Shown in pieces: positions 1 through 8,375 of a stretch of 64,000 nt of DNA (positions are counted from its first letter, which is position 1; each line of letters begins with the position of its first letter). Made by a program: the position numbers and the translations under genes. Source of the stretch: Lachnospiraceae bacterium (GTDB lineage: Bacteria; Bacillota; Clostridia; Lachnospirales; Lachnospiraceae); the NCBI GenBank assembly GCA_021770345.1, contig JAETRD010000012.1, forward strand, positions 1 through 64,000, given 5' to 3'. The notes below the pieces were generated by a model, which searched no databases, was not told the DNA's origin, and worked only from the letters and a program-made list of their open reading frames with translations.

Positions 1-374
1 GCCTGAATCACAATTTTCAGATCGTTTCCGCGGATTCCGCCGTACCGTGCCGCCGCATATGTATTTGACGCTTTTTCCCCGCCGCCGTTCAGCCGGTATG
101 CATATAAGGTTTTTGCACCCAAAAACAGATCCCGGAGTCCCTTCATCTTCGGATCATCAAACGCATATCCGAAAATCTTTGCGCTGTTCTTCTGAAACTC
201 CTCGTTTGTCACCTCAAAAACTTCTCCCTCTTTTCCCCAGTCCAGCTCGAGAGGCATCGTTGCAATTCCTCGGTCCGACAATACCGCCGAAGCGGAGGCT
301 GCCGACACGAAATTGATGTATGCACCGGGAAGCTCCTTGTTCTGTGTGGTAAAAGTGCCGCCGCCTAAAGCCAT
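1..374 (-). CDS. Phage tail sheath protein, N-terminal part (cut by window edge)
   Basis: An open frame starts at the ATG at 374 and runs off the left edge with no stop, giving 124 visible residues. The protein begins MALGGGTFTTQNKELPGAYI and continues with a stretch containing PLELDWG and a YRLNGGG motif. This is the typical N-terminus of PBSX/XkdK-like tail sheath proteins of Firmicutes myophages. The sheath polymerises around the tail tube and contracts during infection. The gene follows the head-completion genes and starts just after the small gene at 376-579, as expected for the head-to-tail transition. Family assignment is by recognition of the N-terminal sequence. Confidence 0.85.
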   Translation of the reverse strand, partial: MALGGGTFTTQNKELPGAYINFVSAASASAVLSDRGIATMPLELDWGKEGEVFEVTNEEFQKNSAKIFGYAFDDPKMKGLRDLFLGAKTLYAYRLNGGGEKASNTYAAARYGGIRGNDLKIVIQ

Positions 375-375
375 A

Positions 376-579
376 CTACTTCACCTGTCCTTTCCTGTAT
401 TTTTCGATCATGTTGTCAACATCTGTGATGGAGTACATTTTCCCGTCTGTAAGAAGGGCCTCCACCAAATCCCTTTGATTGCGGTATTTCGCAGAAACAA
501 TAATCTGCTCTTTTTTAAATTTCAGTTCTGCAGCTTCTACCCCTGTTGCGCCGCAATTCTGCTTCTTTGTTGTGTTCAA
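376..579 (-). CDS. Small phage protein before the tail sheath gene
   Basis: This is a 67-residue protein if translation starts at the TTG at 579. That codon sits 8 nt after a strong GGAGG and directly follows the stop of the upstream gene. An in-frame GTG at 588 overlaps the GGAGG and is less likely. The protein is lysine-rich with no membrane segment. It occupies the slot between the tail terminator and sheath genes, where small uncharacterised proteins are usual in PBSX-like phages. The function is unknown. Confidence 0.6.
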   Translation of the reverse strand: MNTTKKQNCGATGVEAAELKFKKEQIIVSAKYRNQRDLVEALLTDGKMYSITDVDNMIEKYRKGQVK

Positions 580-580
580 A

Positions 581-1015
581 TTATGCACCTCCTTTCACGT
601 TAGTGTTCCTTTCTAATTGTTTCATTTGCTCCTGCTGCTCCTTTCTGCACACAAAGTAGTCGTAATTCACAAAAAAGTTCAGCACACTGTCAATTACTTC
701 ATAGTGCATTTTTGTGCCCCGGATAGGCTGGTCTGCGCCGCTGGCCGTGATATATTCCAGACATTGCCACATTCTCTCCGCGATATCATTACATTCCCGC
801 TGTTTCTCCCTGCTTTTCGGGAAATACTGGATACAAAACTGATTTGTCCGCGAATACCGATTCCCGAGGAGTAACCTGTTTGTCGGGTTTATGCAGGAGA
901 TAAAAAAACAAGGTTCTTTCAAACCCTGCTTTATCTCCTCCATGTGAATTTCGTATATGTCTCCAAATTCTTCATTCAGCGCGACGCTGACTGCCTCGAT
1001 GATCACATTTATCAT
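581..1015 (-). CDS. Phage tail terminator-like protein (DUF6838 type)
   Basis: This 144-residue soluble protein starts MINVIIEAVSVALNEEFG and has a central FFISCINPTNR segment. These features and its position between the gp10-like gene and the sheath gene fit the Firmicutes tail terminator family often listed as DUF6838. Such proteins form the ring that ends tail growth and joins the tail to the head. The start at 1015 overlaps the stop of the upstream gene as ATGA and has GGGGAG 8 nt upstream, so the two genes are probably translationally coupled. The family call rests on position and general pattern and is less certain than for the capsid genes. Confidence 0.65.
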   Translation of the reverse strand: MINVIIEAVSVALNEEFGDIYEIHMEEIKQGLKEPCFFISCINPTNRLLLGNRYSRTNQFCIQYFPKSREKQRECNDIAERMWQCLEYITASGADQPIRGTKMHYEVIDSVLNFFVNYDYFVCRKEQQEQMKQLERNTNVKGGA

Positions 1016-1482
1016 TTCATAATCTCCCCTAAGTACTTTTTAATCTTCTGCTCGAGCACCCTCGGGGCAATCTGCTCAAGCTCCTGCTCGGATATCGTCA
1101 TCATAAAATGGCCCGGTACCCATCCCTGATGATTCGATGTCCTGTGTCCATACTCAACATAGATTGCATATTCCACCGGGTTTATAATGTCAACCTTATA
1201 GACACCTCCTTCTTTCCAGATTCCCCCGACAGTCCAACCTCTGCGGAGTGTGCCGCCAGATTTCCCCGACACTTTATGCCCCTTGTGCTGTACACCTGAC
1301 GCACAAGTATATGAATCACCTGAATAGTCACCAACAGGGGTGCGTTTCACAACCAACCGGAGCAGCCGTGCTGCCAGCTCCTTCGCGCAGGCCTCCACAA
1401 ACTCATCCGGAGGTTGTAGCTTTTCCAGCTGCTTTTGAAAGTCTTTCAGCCCTTTGCACTCGAACTCCCCCATTTTCCCCAT
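1012..1482 (-). CDS. HK97 gp10-like head-tail joining protein
   Basis: This is a 156-residue protein starting MGKMGEFECKGL. The sequence around residues 35-60 (a leucine-rich helix, then KRTPVGDYSG) and the later VEYGHRT and VPGHFM motifs match the HK97 gp10 / tail-component family, which acts at the head-tail interface. The open frame extends further upstream, but the ATG at 1482 is preceded by AGGTGG about 7 nt away and directly follows the stop of the minor capsid gene. It is part of the tightly packed late operon. Confidence 0.8.
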   Translation of the reverse strand: MGKMGEFECKGLKDFQKQLEKLQPPDEFVEACAKELAARLLRLVVKRTPVGDYSGDSYTCASGVQHKGHKVSGKSGGTLRRGWTVGGIWKEGGVYKVDIINPVEYAIYVEYGHRTSNHQGWVPGHFMMTISEQELEQIAPRVLEQKIKKYLGEIMK

Positions 1483-1483
1483 A

Positions 1484-1867
1484 TCAAGCCCACCTCTCAA
1501 ATAATTCCAGCATGATTTCCTGATGTGTCGCATATACCGCAGGAATCCCGCTGTTGGTGTAGTCTGTAGTAACGCCATTTTGTGTCACCGTGATTTTTGA
1601 GCCGGCTTTTATGGTAATCTCCGGCGCCAGAAGCAACTTTGTGATTTGCGCGACATTGGCCGCAGTCTCCGTCTGCTGCGCCGCTTTCAACGTTTTGAAT
1701 ATCAGTTTGCAGGGCCGGTCTTCCCATACCGCTACCTCCGCGTAATCAGTCAAGTGCGTTGTCGGGTTTACGTTCTTCCTATGCTCGGTAATCGTACAAA
1801 TACCGTCATAAGTCAATTCTATGGCCTGCCTGTGCGCTTCACGCGCTTTCCTGATTGTCTGCATCAT
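1484..1867 (-). CDS. Minor capsid / head-closure protein
   Basis: This 127-residue protein opens with a charged helix (MMQTIRKAREAHRQAI) followed by a beta-rich domain containing CTITEHRK and CKLIFKT. This pattern is typical of the minor capsid or head-closure proteins that follow the connector gene in SPP1-like and A118-like phages. It overlaps the stop of the connector gene by 4 nt. The role in sealing the filled head is inferred from family and order. Confidence 0.65.
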   Translation of the reverse strand: MMQTIRKAREAHRQAIELTYDGICTITEHRKNVNPTTHLTDYAEVAVWEDRPCKLIFKTLKAAQQTETAANVAQITKLLLAPEITIKAGSKITVTQNGVTTDYTNSGIPAVYATHQEIMLELFERWA

Positions 1868-2205
1868 GAAAACACCAGCTTTCTGTACCGATTTAACGCC
1901 GCGCTGTAATTTTTCAGCACAGTTTCTTTGAAATTGTCATCTACATACTGCCGGAATGACGTAGCGGTGTCACCCTCTGTGATGGATGACACGGAACCGA
2001 GGGTACTCTCTTCATGCCCGATGTTTTCGTTCCGATATAGATCCATTGCCATTCGGTAGGCGGTATTAAAAAGCCCCTCTGGTACCTCCTCCACATTGCA
2101 GTAATTTTTTATAATCTCCGACACATCATTCAGAATGAATTCCAGTATCGCATCTTTTTCGCTATTTTCCACACCAAGCAACCGTTTCAGTTTTTCAAAC
2201 TCCAT
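1864..2205 (-). CDS. Head-tail connector protein (gp6/YqbG-like)
   Basis: This is a 113-residue, mostly helical protein beginning MEFEKLKRLLGVENSEKDAI. Short, helical, acidic proteins with a LLG...D..L..I..YCN pattern directly downstream of the major capsid gene are the usual head-tail connector or adaptor (HK97 gp6, SPP1 gp15, YqbG). The start at 2205 is chosen because AGGTG lies just upstream. The longer frame would run into the capsid gene. It forms the ring below the portal in the family. Confidence 0.75.
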   Translation of the reverse strand: MEFEKLKRLLGVENSEKDAILEFILNDVSEIIKNYCNVEEVPEGLFNTAYRMAMDLYRNENIGHEESTLGSVSSITEGDTATSFRQYVDDNFKETVLKNYSAALNRYRKLVFS

Positions 2206-2212
2206 ACGGCAC

Positions 2213-3223
2213 CTATCCGATCTTATGTTTAATTGCAACGATTCTAAGTTGCTTATCCTCATACACCGGTTTCCAGTTCTCCGCCATGCTAAGTTCGGAG
2301 CGGAGCGGTGTTTCCACATGCTCCCGGATTTTCCCGGTATATGCGATACCTCTCGGGTGCAGAATAAACGCTTTCCGGTTAATCAGATAATCAATTCCGC
2401 CACCGGTCTGTTTGTCGCGGTCAACCTCTGTTGCAACATGGCCTACCGGACTACCGTTGCCGTATGCAATGGCGCCATTTCCGAATAGATACGTCGTATA
2501 TACGCCATTAGAATCTACCGGGCATCCGTCATCTACGGTAACGCGCCTGCCCTGGTAAACCTCAAATTCCACATCCGTGGAATCACGCTCTGTCTGAATC
2601 AGGTTCTGTTTTTTAAGGTAGGACTTTGTCGCAGAGTGCATCGCCACACCGGACAGCTGCGCCTGCGCATCCCCGAGGAGCTGACAAGCATCGATAAATG
2701 CCGTCGCGCAGATTAACTTTGCGGCATCTGTCTTTCCTGTTGTAAGATCGAGAATATGATTTTTCATTCTGGTCTCTGCTGCTGGTGTTCCTCCTTCTCC
2801 TGCAGCCGTCGTCCCGAACACACCTGCCAGAATCGCGATAAGTTCCTTTTGCATGTCACGCGCCCAATAATCCGCTACCAGATCGCCGATTGCTTTCATC
2901 GGGTCCGCTCCTGCCAGCGCGGCCGAAAGATTTGACGCGCCCCACATATTTTGACGCAGAATCGTCGTAGAGACATCCTTTTTCGATCCGATTTTTTTCG
3001 GCGTCATTTTCACATCTTCGAGAGTCGGCTCGGATTCTCCCTGTAAATCCTCAAAAAACGGCATATTATGCGTTCGTGCCGCCTCGCTTGCGAGCGAATC
3101 GAACTCGGGACTGTTTACCACAATTCCGCTCTGGTAGAACGCAGATAACTCCATTGTCCTGTTGATTACATACCTGTTAAATAACTCCGGTACGATTACG
3201 TCTGCAATTTTTGTAATCGGCAT
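2213..3223 (-). CDS. Phage major capsid protein
   Basis: This 336-residue protein starts MPITKIADVIVPELFNRYVI and contains the E-loop-like region rich in EPTLEDVKMTPKKIG and a C-terminal HPRGIAYTGK segment. It matches the clostridial and Listeria A118-type coat proteins that follow a scaffold gene. It builds the icosahedral head. The gene lies 20 nt after the scaffold gene with a GAGGG ribosome site. The coordinate order scaffold, capsid, connector is standard for the late operon. Confidence 0.9.
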   Translation of the reverse strand: MPITKIADVIVPELFNRYVINRTMELSAFYQSGIVVNSPEFDSLASEAARTHNMPFFEDLQGESEPTLEDVKMTPKKIGSKKDVSTTILRQNMWGASNLSAALAGADPMKAIGDLVADYWARDMQKELIAILAGVFGTTAAGEGGTPAAETRMKNHILDLTTGKTDAAKLICATAFIDACQLLGDAQAQLSGVAMHSATKSYLKKQNLIQTERDSTDVEFEVYQGRRVTVDDGCPVDSNGVYTTYLFGNGAIAYGNGSPVGHVATEVDRDKQTGGGIDYLINRKAFILHPRGIAYTGKIREHVETPLRSELSMAENWKPVYEDKQLRIVAIKHKIG

Positions 3224-3243
3224 AAATTATTTCCCTCTCTTTC

Positions 3244-3900
3244 CTATAATGTCACTCCGGCCGCCGCTGCCAGTTCTTTGGCCTGCGCCGGGTTTTCCTT
3301 TAACAATCGTCCCTGCTCGGTCAGATTGAAAGTATCTTTTGCAAACGGGTTCGAAACCCCTCCTGCACTCCCGCCCTTCGGATTATACGGCGGTTTCTGC
3401 GGTTCCTGCTTAAACAAATGCACCATCGCCGCATCTTCCCTGTACGGCTTCACAGTATCCTCCACACCTACCGGTTTTCCTTCCTTGTCAAAAGTAAATT
3501 TCTCGATTCCTCCGGCTTTGTATATCAGATAATCCGGATCTAAAACGCCATGCTTCGCAAGCTGCTCTTTGAGAGCATACGTCTTTCTTACTTCCGCATT
3601 TGCCGCCTGCTGCTTCTTCAATTCCCCCTGCAGTTCTGCGAGGGTCGTCTGTAGCGACTCGTTGTCCTTATTGCCCTTCTTTAACGTCTCAATCGTGCCA
3701 TTCAATGTCTTAATCTGTTCTTCCAGATTCTCTTTTTCCGCTGCAAGAGTATCGTGCTTGGCTTTGCTGACATACAATCCCTCGGACAAATCCGCATACC
3801 GGATGTGTTTCAGCTTATCCGTCTCATTCGCATTCGCCGCATCGATCTTTTCCTTTACCTGTGCGTACAGGTCCTCACCTAACAGTTCTTTTAGTTCCAT
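3244..3900 (-). CDS. Phage scaffolding protein (GP20 family)
   Basis: This is a 218-residue protein, MELKELLGEDLYAQVKEKID. It has a long coiled coil (about residues 45-120, heptad-like leucines with Glu/Lys/Gln) and a tail rich in proline and glycine ending in alanine repeats. This is the Phage_GP20 minor structural/scaffold type, which guides capsid assembly and leaves before packaging. The ATG at 3900 has AGGAAAG 6 nt upstream. A longer frame exists but has no better ribosome site. The 347-nt gap upstream holds terminator hairpins and a candidate structured RNA. Confidence 0.85.
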   Translation of the reverse strand: MELKELLGEDLYAQVKEKIDAANANETDKLKHIRYADLSEGLYVSKAKHDTLAAEKENLEEQIKTLNGTIETLKKGNKDNESLQTTLAELQGELKKQQAANAEVRKTYALKEQLAKHGVLDPDYLIYKAGGIEKFTFDKEGKPVGVEDTVKPYREDAAMVHLFKQEPQKPPYNPKGGSAGGVSNPFAKDTFNLTEQGRLLKENPAQAKELAAAAGVTL

Positions 3901-4011
3901 ACATCTTTCCTTTCTGGCTTTATCAGCAGCCACGCTTATCACTATTTCCCTGATATAGGATTCCGCCGACAGTTTTATCGTCATAAGGCTTTGGACATCA
4001 TTTATAACAGA

Positions 4012-4035
4012 AAAGAGCCTGTTTTCAGGCTCTTT
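4012..4035 (-). terminator. Hairpin sharing its arms with the upstream RNA
   Basis: AAAGAGCCTG and CAGGCTCTTT form a perfect 10-bp stem with a 4-nt loop. It lies between the minor head gene and the scaffold gene. The eight bases GGCTCTTT and their complement occur again in the closing stem of the RNA at 4,126-4,220, so alternative pairings are possible. Confidence 0.55.
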
Positions 4036-4061
4036 CGTTCTCCTCTAAAAAAAAATGAGCA

Positions 4062-4097
4062 TAAAAATACCACCTAACCATTATCGGCTGGCGGTAT
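4062..4097 (-). terminator. Intrinsic terminator before the scaffold gene
   Basis: On the minus strand, ATACCGCCAGCC pairs with GGTTAGGTGGTAT (with G-U pairs and one bulge) and is followed directly by five T. It would end or reduce transcription between the portal/minor-head part and the scaffold/capsid part of the late operon, unless read through. Confidence 0.65.
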
Positions 4098-4125
4098 CTA
4101 TCTATGATTTTATCTCGATAAGTCA

Positions 4126-4220
4126 AAAGGCTCTTTGGCAGGCGTGGCGTTCCCCTGCATCTCTTTTGACCCCATTGGGGTGCGTGGCTGCCACGAAATT
4201 GACCACCTCAAAGAGCCTTT
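4126..4220 (-). ncRNA. Candidate structured RNA in the 3' region of the minor head gene
   Basis: This 95-nt segment is closed by a perfect 12-bp stem (4,209-4,220 with 4,126-4,137). Inside are three hairpins: CGTGG/CCACG (4,183-4,195), ACCCC/GGGGT (4,169-4,181) and GCAGG/CCTGC (4,138-4,158). The loop of the last contains CGTGGC (4,143-4,148), which can pair with GCCACG (4,190-4,195), giving a pseudoknot option. No open frame with a ribosome site was found here. The strand is inferred from the operon direction. No known RNA family was recognised. Confidence 0.5.
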
Positions 4221-4247
4221 AACTATCTTATGATTATAATATCAATA

Positions 4248-5735
4248 TTATTCTCTTTTGTAAAGAATTTCTTTTGTTCTCAGGTAGCGCTCCCATCTTT
4301 TCGTATCTATCTTTAAAAAAGTAATAATTGAATTTCTATACCCGTCTGGTTCTTTTGATGTGCATAATCTAAGGACGGTTTGAAATCTTTCGCCATTACT
4401 CTCAATCTCTTTCAGAATAACTGCTGTATCCGGCTTATTTGCTTTGATGATATAGTCCGGATTTCGAACGATCTCTGCAAAATACTGTGAAAACCTTTCA
4501 TAGTCATTTGGATGCCTATCTTTTATATGCCGTATCTGATTATCCGTTATGACAACCTCGTCCGTTACAATATCCTCTGTCACGCACCTGTAAATATCTT
4601 TATTAATCTTGCCAATGGAATGCACCTCTACAACCTCTTTCGCACCTACTGGCTCTATTGTATCATCCGTTTTCGCTTTCCGCAACCCGGTGTTATTTTC
4701 ATTGACAAAAGTTTTCTCCCATTCTCTGTAGGTCATGTCCGCCGGCACATAGTAGGTTCTACCATCTTCTCCCCTCGCCGCGCGTTCGCCGATGCTGTCA
4801 AATTCGTCATCAAAATACGGACAAGTGCATCCCCTGCATCTGGGATGGAACGGCGGTGCCGTGACTCCGATTTTATAATCTTCCATCGAAAAATGCTGTC
4901 CGTCCATATCCCTACATGTTGGACAGGTATGACTGTCCAGCGTTTCCACAACCTCAAATTGTTCTACCGCAAGTTCTCCATAGCAATCCCGCTGCGCACA
5001 CGCCGATATCGCGGCGCTTTCCGTGTAAACCAGATTCCGCGCTGCCCCTAGCTTTCCACCCATCTTTTCGGCCAGACGCTTTGCTGCTTCATCCGGATTT
5101 TCTCCGCGAATAAGGCATTGTGTGAGCTCCGTGTGCAGCTCCGCGACGAGTTTGTTCTTGTTCTCCCATATTCGATCAGAAAACACTTTTCCGTCTCTGG
5201 CCCACGGAATCGTAATAGCTTTGTCTATTTTCCTTGTGTCGATGGCAGAAAAACTGCTCCCTACGCCGGTTCCTTTCGCAATCTCGTATGCATTGTGATA
5301 ATATCCGTCTTCATATATTGTCTTTAGGTGCTTCGCAGCCCCTGTCTCATATCGCTGATATAGTTCTTCGGCATGTTGCTGTACCTGCAGTTTCATCGCC
5401 TCTAAGTGGTTGATATGTACTCTGGCTGACGCATTTTCAAGTTTTTTCATCCACCGGGCATTTAGTTCATTCTCTTTTCCCCGCTTTATGTATTCCTCCA
5501 CGGTCCAGTGAAATTCTTCCAATTCATTCTTTTTCAGTAGCTCTTTCGCTGCTGCCAGAGAGACATCATTATTTTTCGCAAGACGCTGATACCAGTAACT
5601 GATGTCCATTTGAAGATTCCGCTCCGCGATCGCAAACTGCTGCTTTAAGTCCTCATAATATGCACTTGTCTGCATGTATTCTTTGTTTTCCAATGCTTTC
5701 AGACGCTTTCGCCAATATTCCCCCGACCGTGCCAT
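4248..5735 (-). CDS. Minor head protein (SPP1 gp7/Mu F type) with C-terminal PBECR nuclease domain
   Basis: This is a 495-residue protein. The N-terminal two thirds is helical, and about residues 255-310 carry the head-morphogenesis signature HTCPTCRDMDGQHF...FHPRCRGCTCPYF, seen in SPP1 gp7 and Mu gpF families. The C-terminal ~110 residues (DEVVITDNQIRHIKDRHPND to ITFLKI) match the PBECR nuclease fold (Barnase/EndoU/ColicinE5/RelE-like) known to be fused to phage head proteins. The start at 5735 has GGAGG 5 nt upstream. An upstream in-frame ATG at 5747 overlaps the portal stop but has a weaker site. It probably enters the head and may act on RNA on delivery (inference). Confidence 0.85.
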   Translation of the reverse strand: MARSGEYWRKRLKALENKEYMQTSAYYEDLKQQFAIAERNLQMDISYWYQRLAKNNDVSLAAAKELLKKNELEEFHWTVEEYIKRGKENELNARWMKKLENASARVHINHLEAMKLQVQQHAEELYQRYETGAAKHLKTIYEDGYYHNAYEIAKGTGVGSSFSAIDTRKIDKAITIPWARDGKVFSDRIWENKNKLVAELHTELTQCLIRGENPDEAAKRLAEKMGGKLGAARNLVYTESAAISACAQRDCYGELAVEQFEVVETLDSHTCPTCRDMDGQHFSMEDYKIGVTAPPFHPRCRGCTCPYFDDEFDSIGERAARGEDGRTYYVPADMTYREWEKTFVNENNTGLRKAKTDDTIEPVGAKEVVEVHSIGKINKDIYRCVTEDIVTDEVVITDNQIRHIKDRHPNDYERFSQYFAEIVRNPDYIIKANKPDTAVILKEIESNGERFQTVLRLCTSKEPDGYRNSIITFLKIDTKRWERYLRTKEILYKRE

Positions 5736-5746
5736 ACCGACCTCCA

Positions 5747-7153
5747 TTATTCGTCTTCTTCTGTCCCGTCCTCTCCCGCCTCGTCATCCATAAAGGCTTC
5801 TTTGTATGATGCTTCTTTTTCCTGCGCCTCTGTTTCTTCTTTTTCCAGCTGTTTGAGTTCCGCCTCTACATCCTCCACAAACGGATGATTTTTCAGGATT
5901 GTTTTTCGACTTACGATGCCGACGGAATCCCTGCATATCTGTGCCTGCTCCGTATCATTTTTTATGCACGTCCTTGTCCATAATTGATCTATATTCTTGC
6001 ACTCGATTCTTTCGTGGCGGCATATTGCACGCACCAGCTTTGCGAATCCGAGCTGGAACTCTGTCTCTGTCAGTCCTGCTTTCATTTCCAACATGGAATA
6101 CATGAATTTCAATGCTTCTCCGGACTGATTGCCAAACTTTTCCGGCAGAGGGTCGAAACCCTGCCCCTGCTCAAAAATTGCTTTTCTCGTGGCCTCCAAC
6201 ACATTGTTACGGGCTTCCGTCGGTATTTCGATATTGAGCGTCGATACCCCAGAATTAGTACCCTCATCAGCGTCTATCTTAATCGCCTTATACCGCTTTA
6301 GATCACTTAGAAACTCTTTGAGATTTGTCCCTCCGTAGCCAGATATCACAAAAATAAGTTCCTGAATATCGTCGAGGTCATTAATAAAACCGCTGTAGAC
6401 TTTGTCATAAACATCTATCAGTGGTTTTATATTTTTTAAATCATTCGTGCCTGTATTGTTGTTCAAAAACGAAATAAACGGTACTTCTCCGGATCCATGC
6501 CTGTACTCTGCACAGTTTTCGCCGGAATCCGGCAGGGAAAATGTATTATAATACATCAGCCCTTTTTCTAAGTTGTCCCCGCTCTTTTTCCGGAATGTCC
6601 AACAGCTTTCAGGATCCCAGTACTCGTATATTATATATGTGTCCCCTGTCTCCTCGTCAATGTCATCATATACGCGAAGCACACCAAGTAATTTCTTTTT
6701 TAAATTCTTCGATTCGATCGGAATGATCTGCTTGCTATCAACGACTGCCCACTGAAAGCCGCCCTCCTCGTCCTCCCAATAATGTATCCACCCAACAGAG
6801 GCGTTCGCTGCGTTCACGCACAGCTCCATGCAGTTTTTCCGGTATTTGTCCCCCAGCAGTTCCGCAATTCGTTCGTTGCTCTGTTTACTTCCAATATCAA
6901 ATAACGGAGGGGACGTAAACATATAGGCTGATTTCTGATTTACCATTAGACCATGAAAATTATGCGGAATCCGGTTATCTGCGTTTCGCAGCATCTGTTT
7001 CGGGTCTTCCTCTTCGCATTCTTTTTTATTCCGGTTCGCAAGAATGTCCGCCTCATTACGGTAATACCGTTCCGCTTGCATGGTGCGCTCCACAAAACGG
7101 CTATGGCTCGGTTCATATTTTTTTATCAGTTTTTTCATCGTCTCAAGGTCCAT
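5747..7153 (-). CDS. Phage portal protein (SPP1 gp6 family)
   Basis: This 468-residue protein starts MDLETMKKLIKKYEPSHSRF. It has the YYRNEADI and NRIPHNFHGLMVNQKSAYMF motifs near the N-terminus and a long helical C-terminal part with an acidic tail. These match the SPP1-type portal (Phage_prot_Gp6). The dodecameric portal forms the DNA channel at one vertex and binds the terminase and connector. It lies between the terminase large subunit and the minor head gene, the standard order, and its stop overlaps a possible start of the next gene. Confidence 0.92.
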   Translation of the reverse strand: MDLETMKKLIKKYEPSHSRFVERTMQAERYYRNEADILANRNKKECEEEDPKQMLRNADNRIPHNFHGLMVNQKSAYMFTSPPLFDIGSKQSNERIAELLGDKYRKNCMELCVNAANASVGWIHYWEDEEGGFQWAVVDSKQIIPIESKNLKKKLLGVLRVYDDIDEETGDTYIIYEYWDPESCWTFRKKSGDNLEKGLMYYNTFSLPDSGENCAEYRHGSGEVPFISFLNNNTGTNDLKNIKPLIDVYDKVYSGFINDLDDIQELIFVISGYGGTNLKEFLSDLKRYKAIKIDADEGTNSGVSTLNIEIPTEARNNVLEATRKAIFEQGQGFDPLPEKFGNQSGEALKFMYSMLEMKAGLTETEFQLGFAKLVRAICRHERIECKNIDQLWTRTCIKNDTEQAQICRDSVGIVSRKTILKNHPFVEDVEAELKQLEKEETEAQEKEASYKEAFMDDEAGEDGTEEDE

Positions 7154-7163
7154 TGCCTCACTC

Positions 7164-8375
7164 CTATTTCAAAATGCTGATGCCTCCGCGGTTTTCGTCC
7201 GTGTATATCGCGTACCGGATAGCATCCTGCACATCATCAAACTGTTTTATCGGCTCTCCCGTCTTATCGTTCCAGACATACATATAAATTTCATCCCAGA
7301 ACCGTTCGACATCATCCGCAATCCGGAGTTTATCCTGCTTGTATAACTGCGCTACCCGCTCCACTCCGCTTAACACTGCCTTATTAGCATTTACCGCCCG
7401 CAGGCCGTTCCGCTTGAATTTTTTTACATATTCCGGCCGAGCCGAATCACAGTAAAATACGATATCCCCGTATTTCGCTTTAATTTTCTGTGCCTGCTCT
7501 AACCAGAAATCTATTTCTTTGTATTGTTTTGCAATTTCTCTTATCAGGTAATAGCATCCGTTTTCGTCTTTGCCGAGCAACACGATTGCGCCGAAATGCT
7601 CATATCCCCAATCTACGCCAGCAATATATTTGACAAAATCGACCTTCTGCAGGTCTCCTTTGCTGATATAGTGTCTCTTCGCGTCAAAATCCCGGTATAC
7701 AGTACCTTCTCCCATCACCCACAGCCCGTCAATGTTCCGATCATAAAACATCCCGGATGGCGTTATTTCTTTCATGGTGCGTTTATAACGTTCGGATAGA
7801 AACGTGTTATCGTCCAGCCTGTAATGCACCGCCTTGATGGTTTTCCCGTCCGCTTTATCGATAAAATCCTTTTTTAACCAGTGTTCAGGATTATCCGGAT
7901 TTGTGTCAATCAGTATTCGCGCCCCATTACCGGAACATCTGGACTTGATCTCGTCAAATACTTCCTGTTTCGCCATTGTTCCTTCATTAATATAAGCACC
8001 ATACGCTGTCATTCCGCGGATTCTGCCGATGTCATTAATTTTCGAATGCCCGAAACAGCATACCTGTACCCCGAACAGCCGGAATCGATTGAATTTATCG
8101 AAATGAAATTCGATGCCGTATTTATTTGAAAGTTCTATCAGCACGTTTCGATTGACTGCCCCCAGGTCGGCGCCCGCTAATATATACTGCGGATTATCGA
8201 CACCCTCCATAGCGGAAATCTTTTTAATTCTGCGGAGCTCATGCAGAAACAAATCATTATCAAGCACAGTTTTTCCTGTGCGCTTTGCCCCGTGATTAAT
8301 CAGCATGAAGTAATCACTGTTTACTGCGAAACGGAAGGTATCAAGTTGTTTCTGCGTATATAAATCACTCAACAT
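7164..8375 (-). CDS. terL: Terminase large subunit (PBSX/XtmB type)
   Basis: This is a 403-residue packaging motor. The ATPase Walker A motif is GAKRTGKT near residue 30. A nuclease domain begins around KYIAGVDWGYEH (first catalytic aspartate) with a later YCDSARPE and a C-terminal DDVQDAIRYAIY motif, all as in terminase_3/6C families. It translocates DNA into the procapsid and cuts it. The start overlaps the small-subunit stop by 11 nt, which suggests translational coupling. Confidence 0.93.
   Translation of the reverse strand: MLSDLYTQKQLDTFRFAVNSDYFMLINHGAKRTGKTVLDNDLFLHELRRIKKISAMEGVDNPQYILAGADLGAVNRNVLIELSNKYGIEFHFDKFNRFRLFGVQVCCFGHSKINDIGRIRGMTAYGAYINEGTMAKQEVFDEIKSRCSGNGARILIDTNPDNPEHWLKKDFIDKADGKTIKAVHYRLDDNTFLSERYKRTMKEITPSGMFYDRNIDGLWVMGEGTVYRDFDAKRHYISKGDLQKVDFVKYIAGVDWGYEHFGAIVLLGKDENGCYYLIREIAKQYKEIDFWLEQAQKIKAKYGDIVFYCDSARPEYVKKFKRNGLRAVNANKAVLSGVERVAQLYKQDKLRIADDVERFWDEIYMYVWNDKTGEPIKQFDDVQDAIRYAIYTDENRGGISILK

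Noticed and set aside
4126-4220. Self-cleaving ribozyme (hammerhead, pistol, HDV-like) in the candidate RNA
   Set aside because: A CGUGG hairpin recalls pistol, but the conserved core sequences of these ribozymes were not found.
4512-5051. 179-codon plus-strand frame inside the minor head gene
   Set aside because: Antisense shadow with atypical composition, and no start signal.
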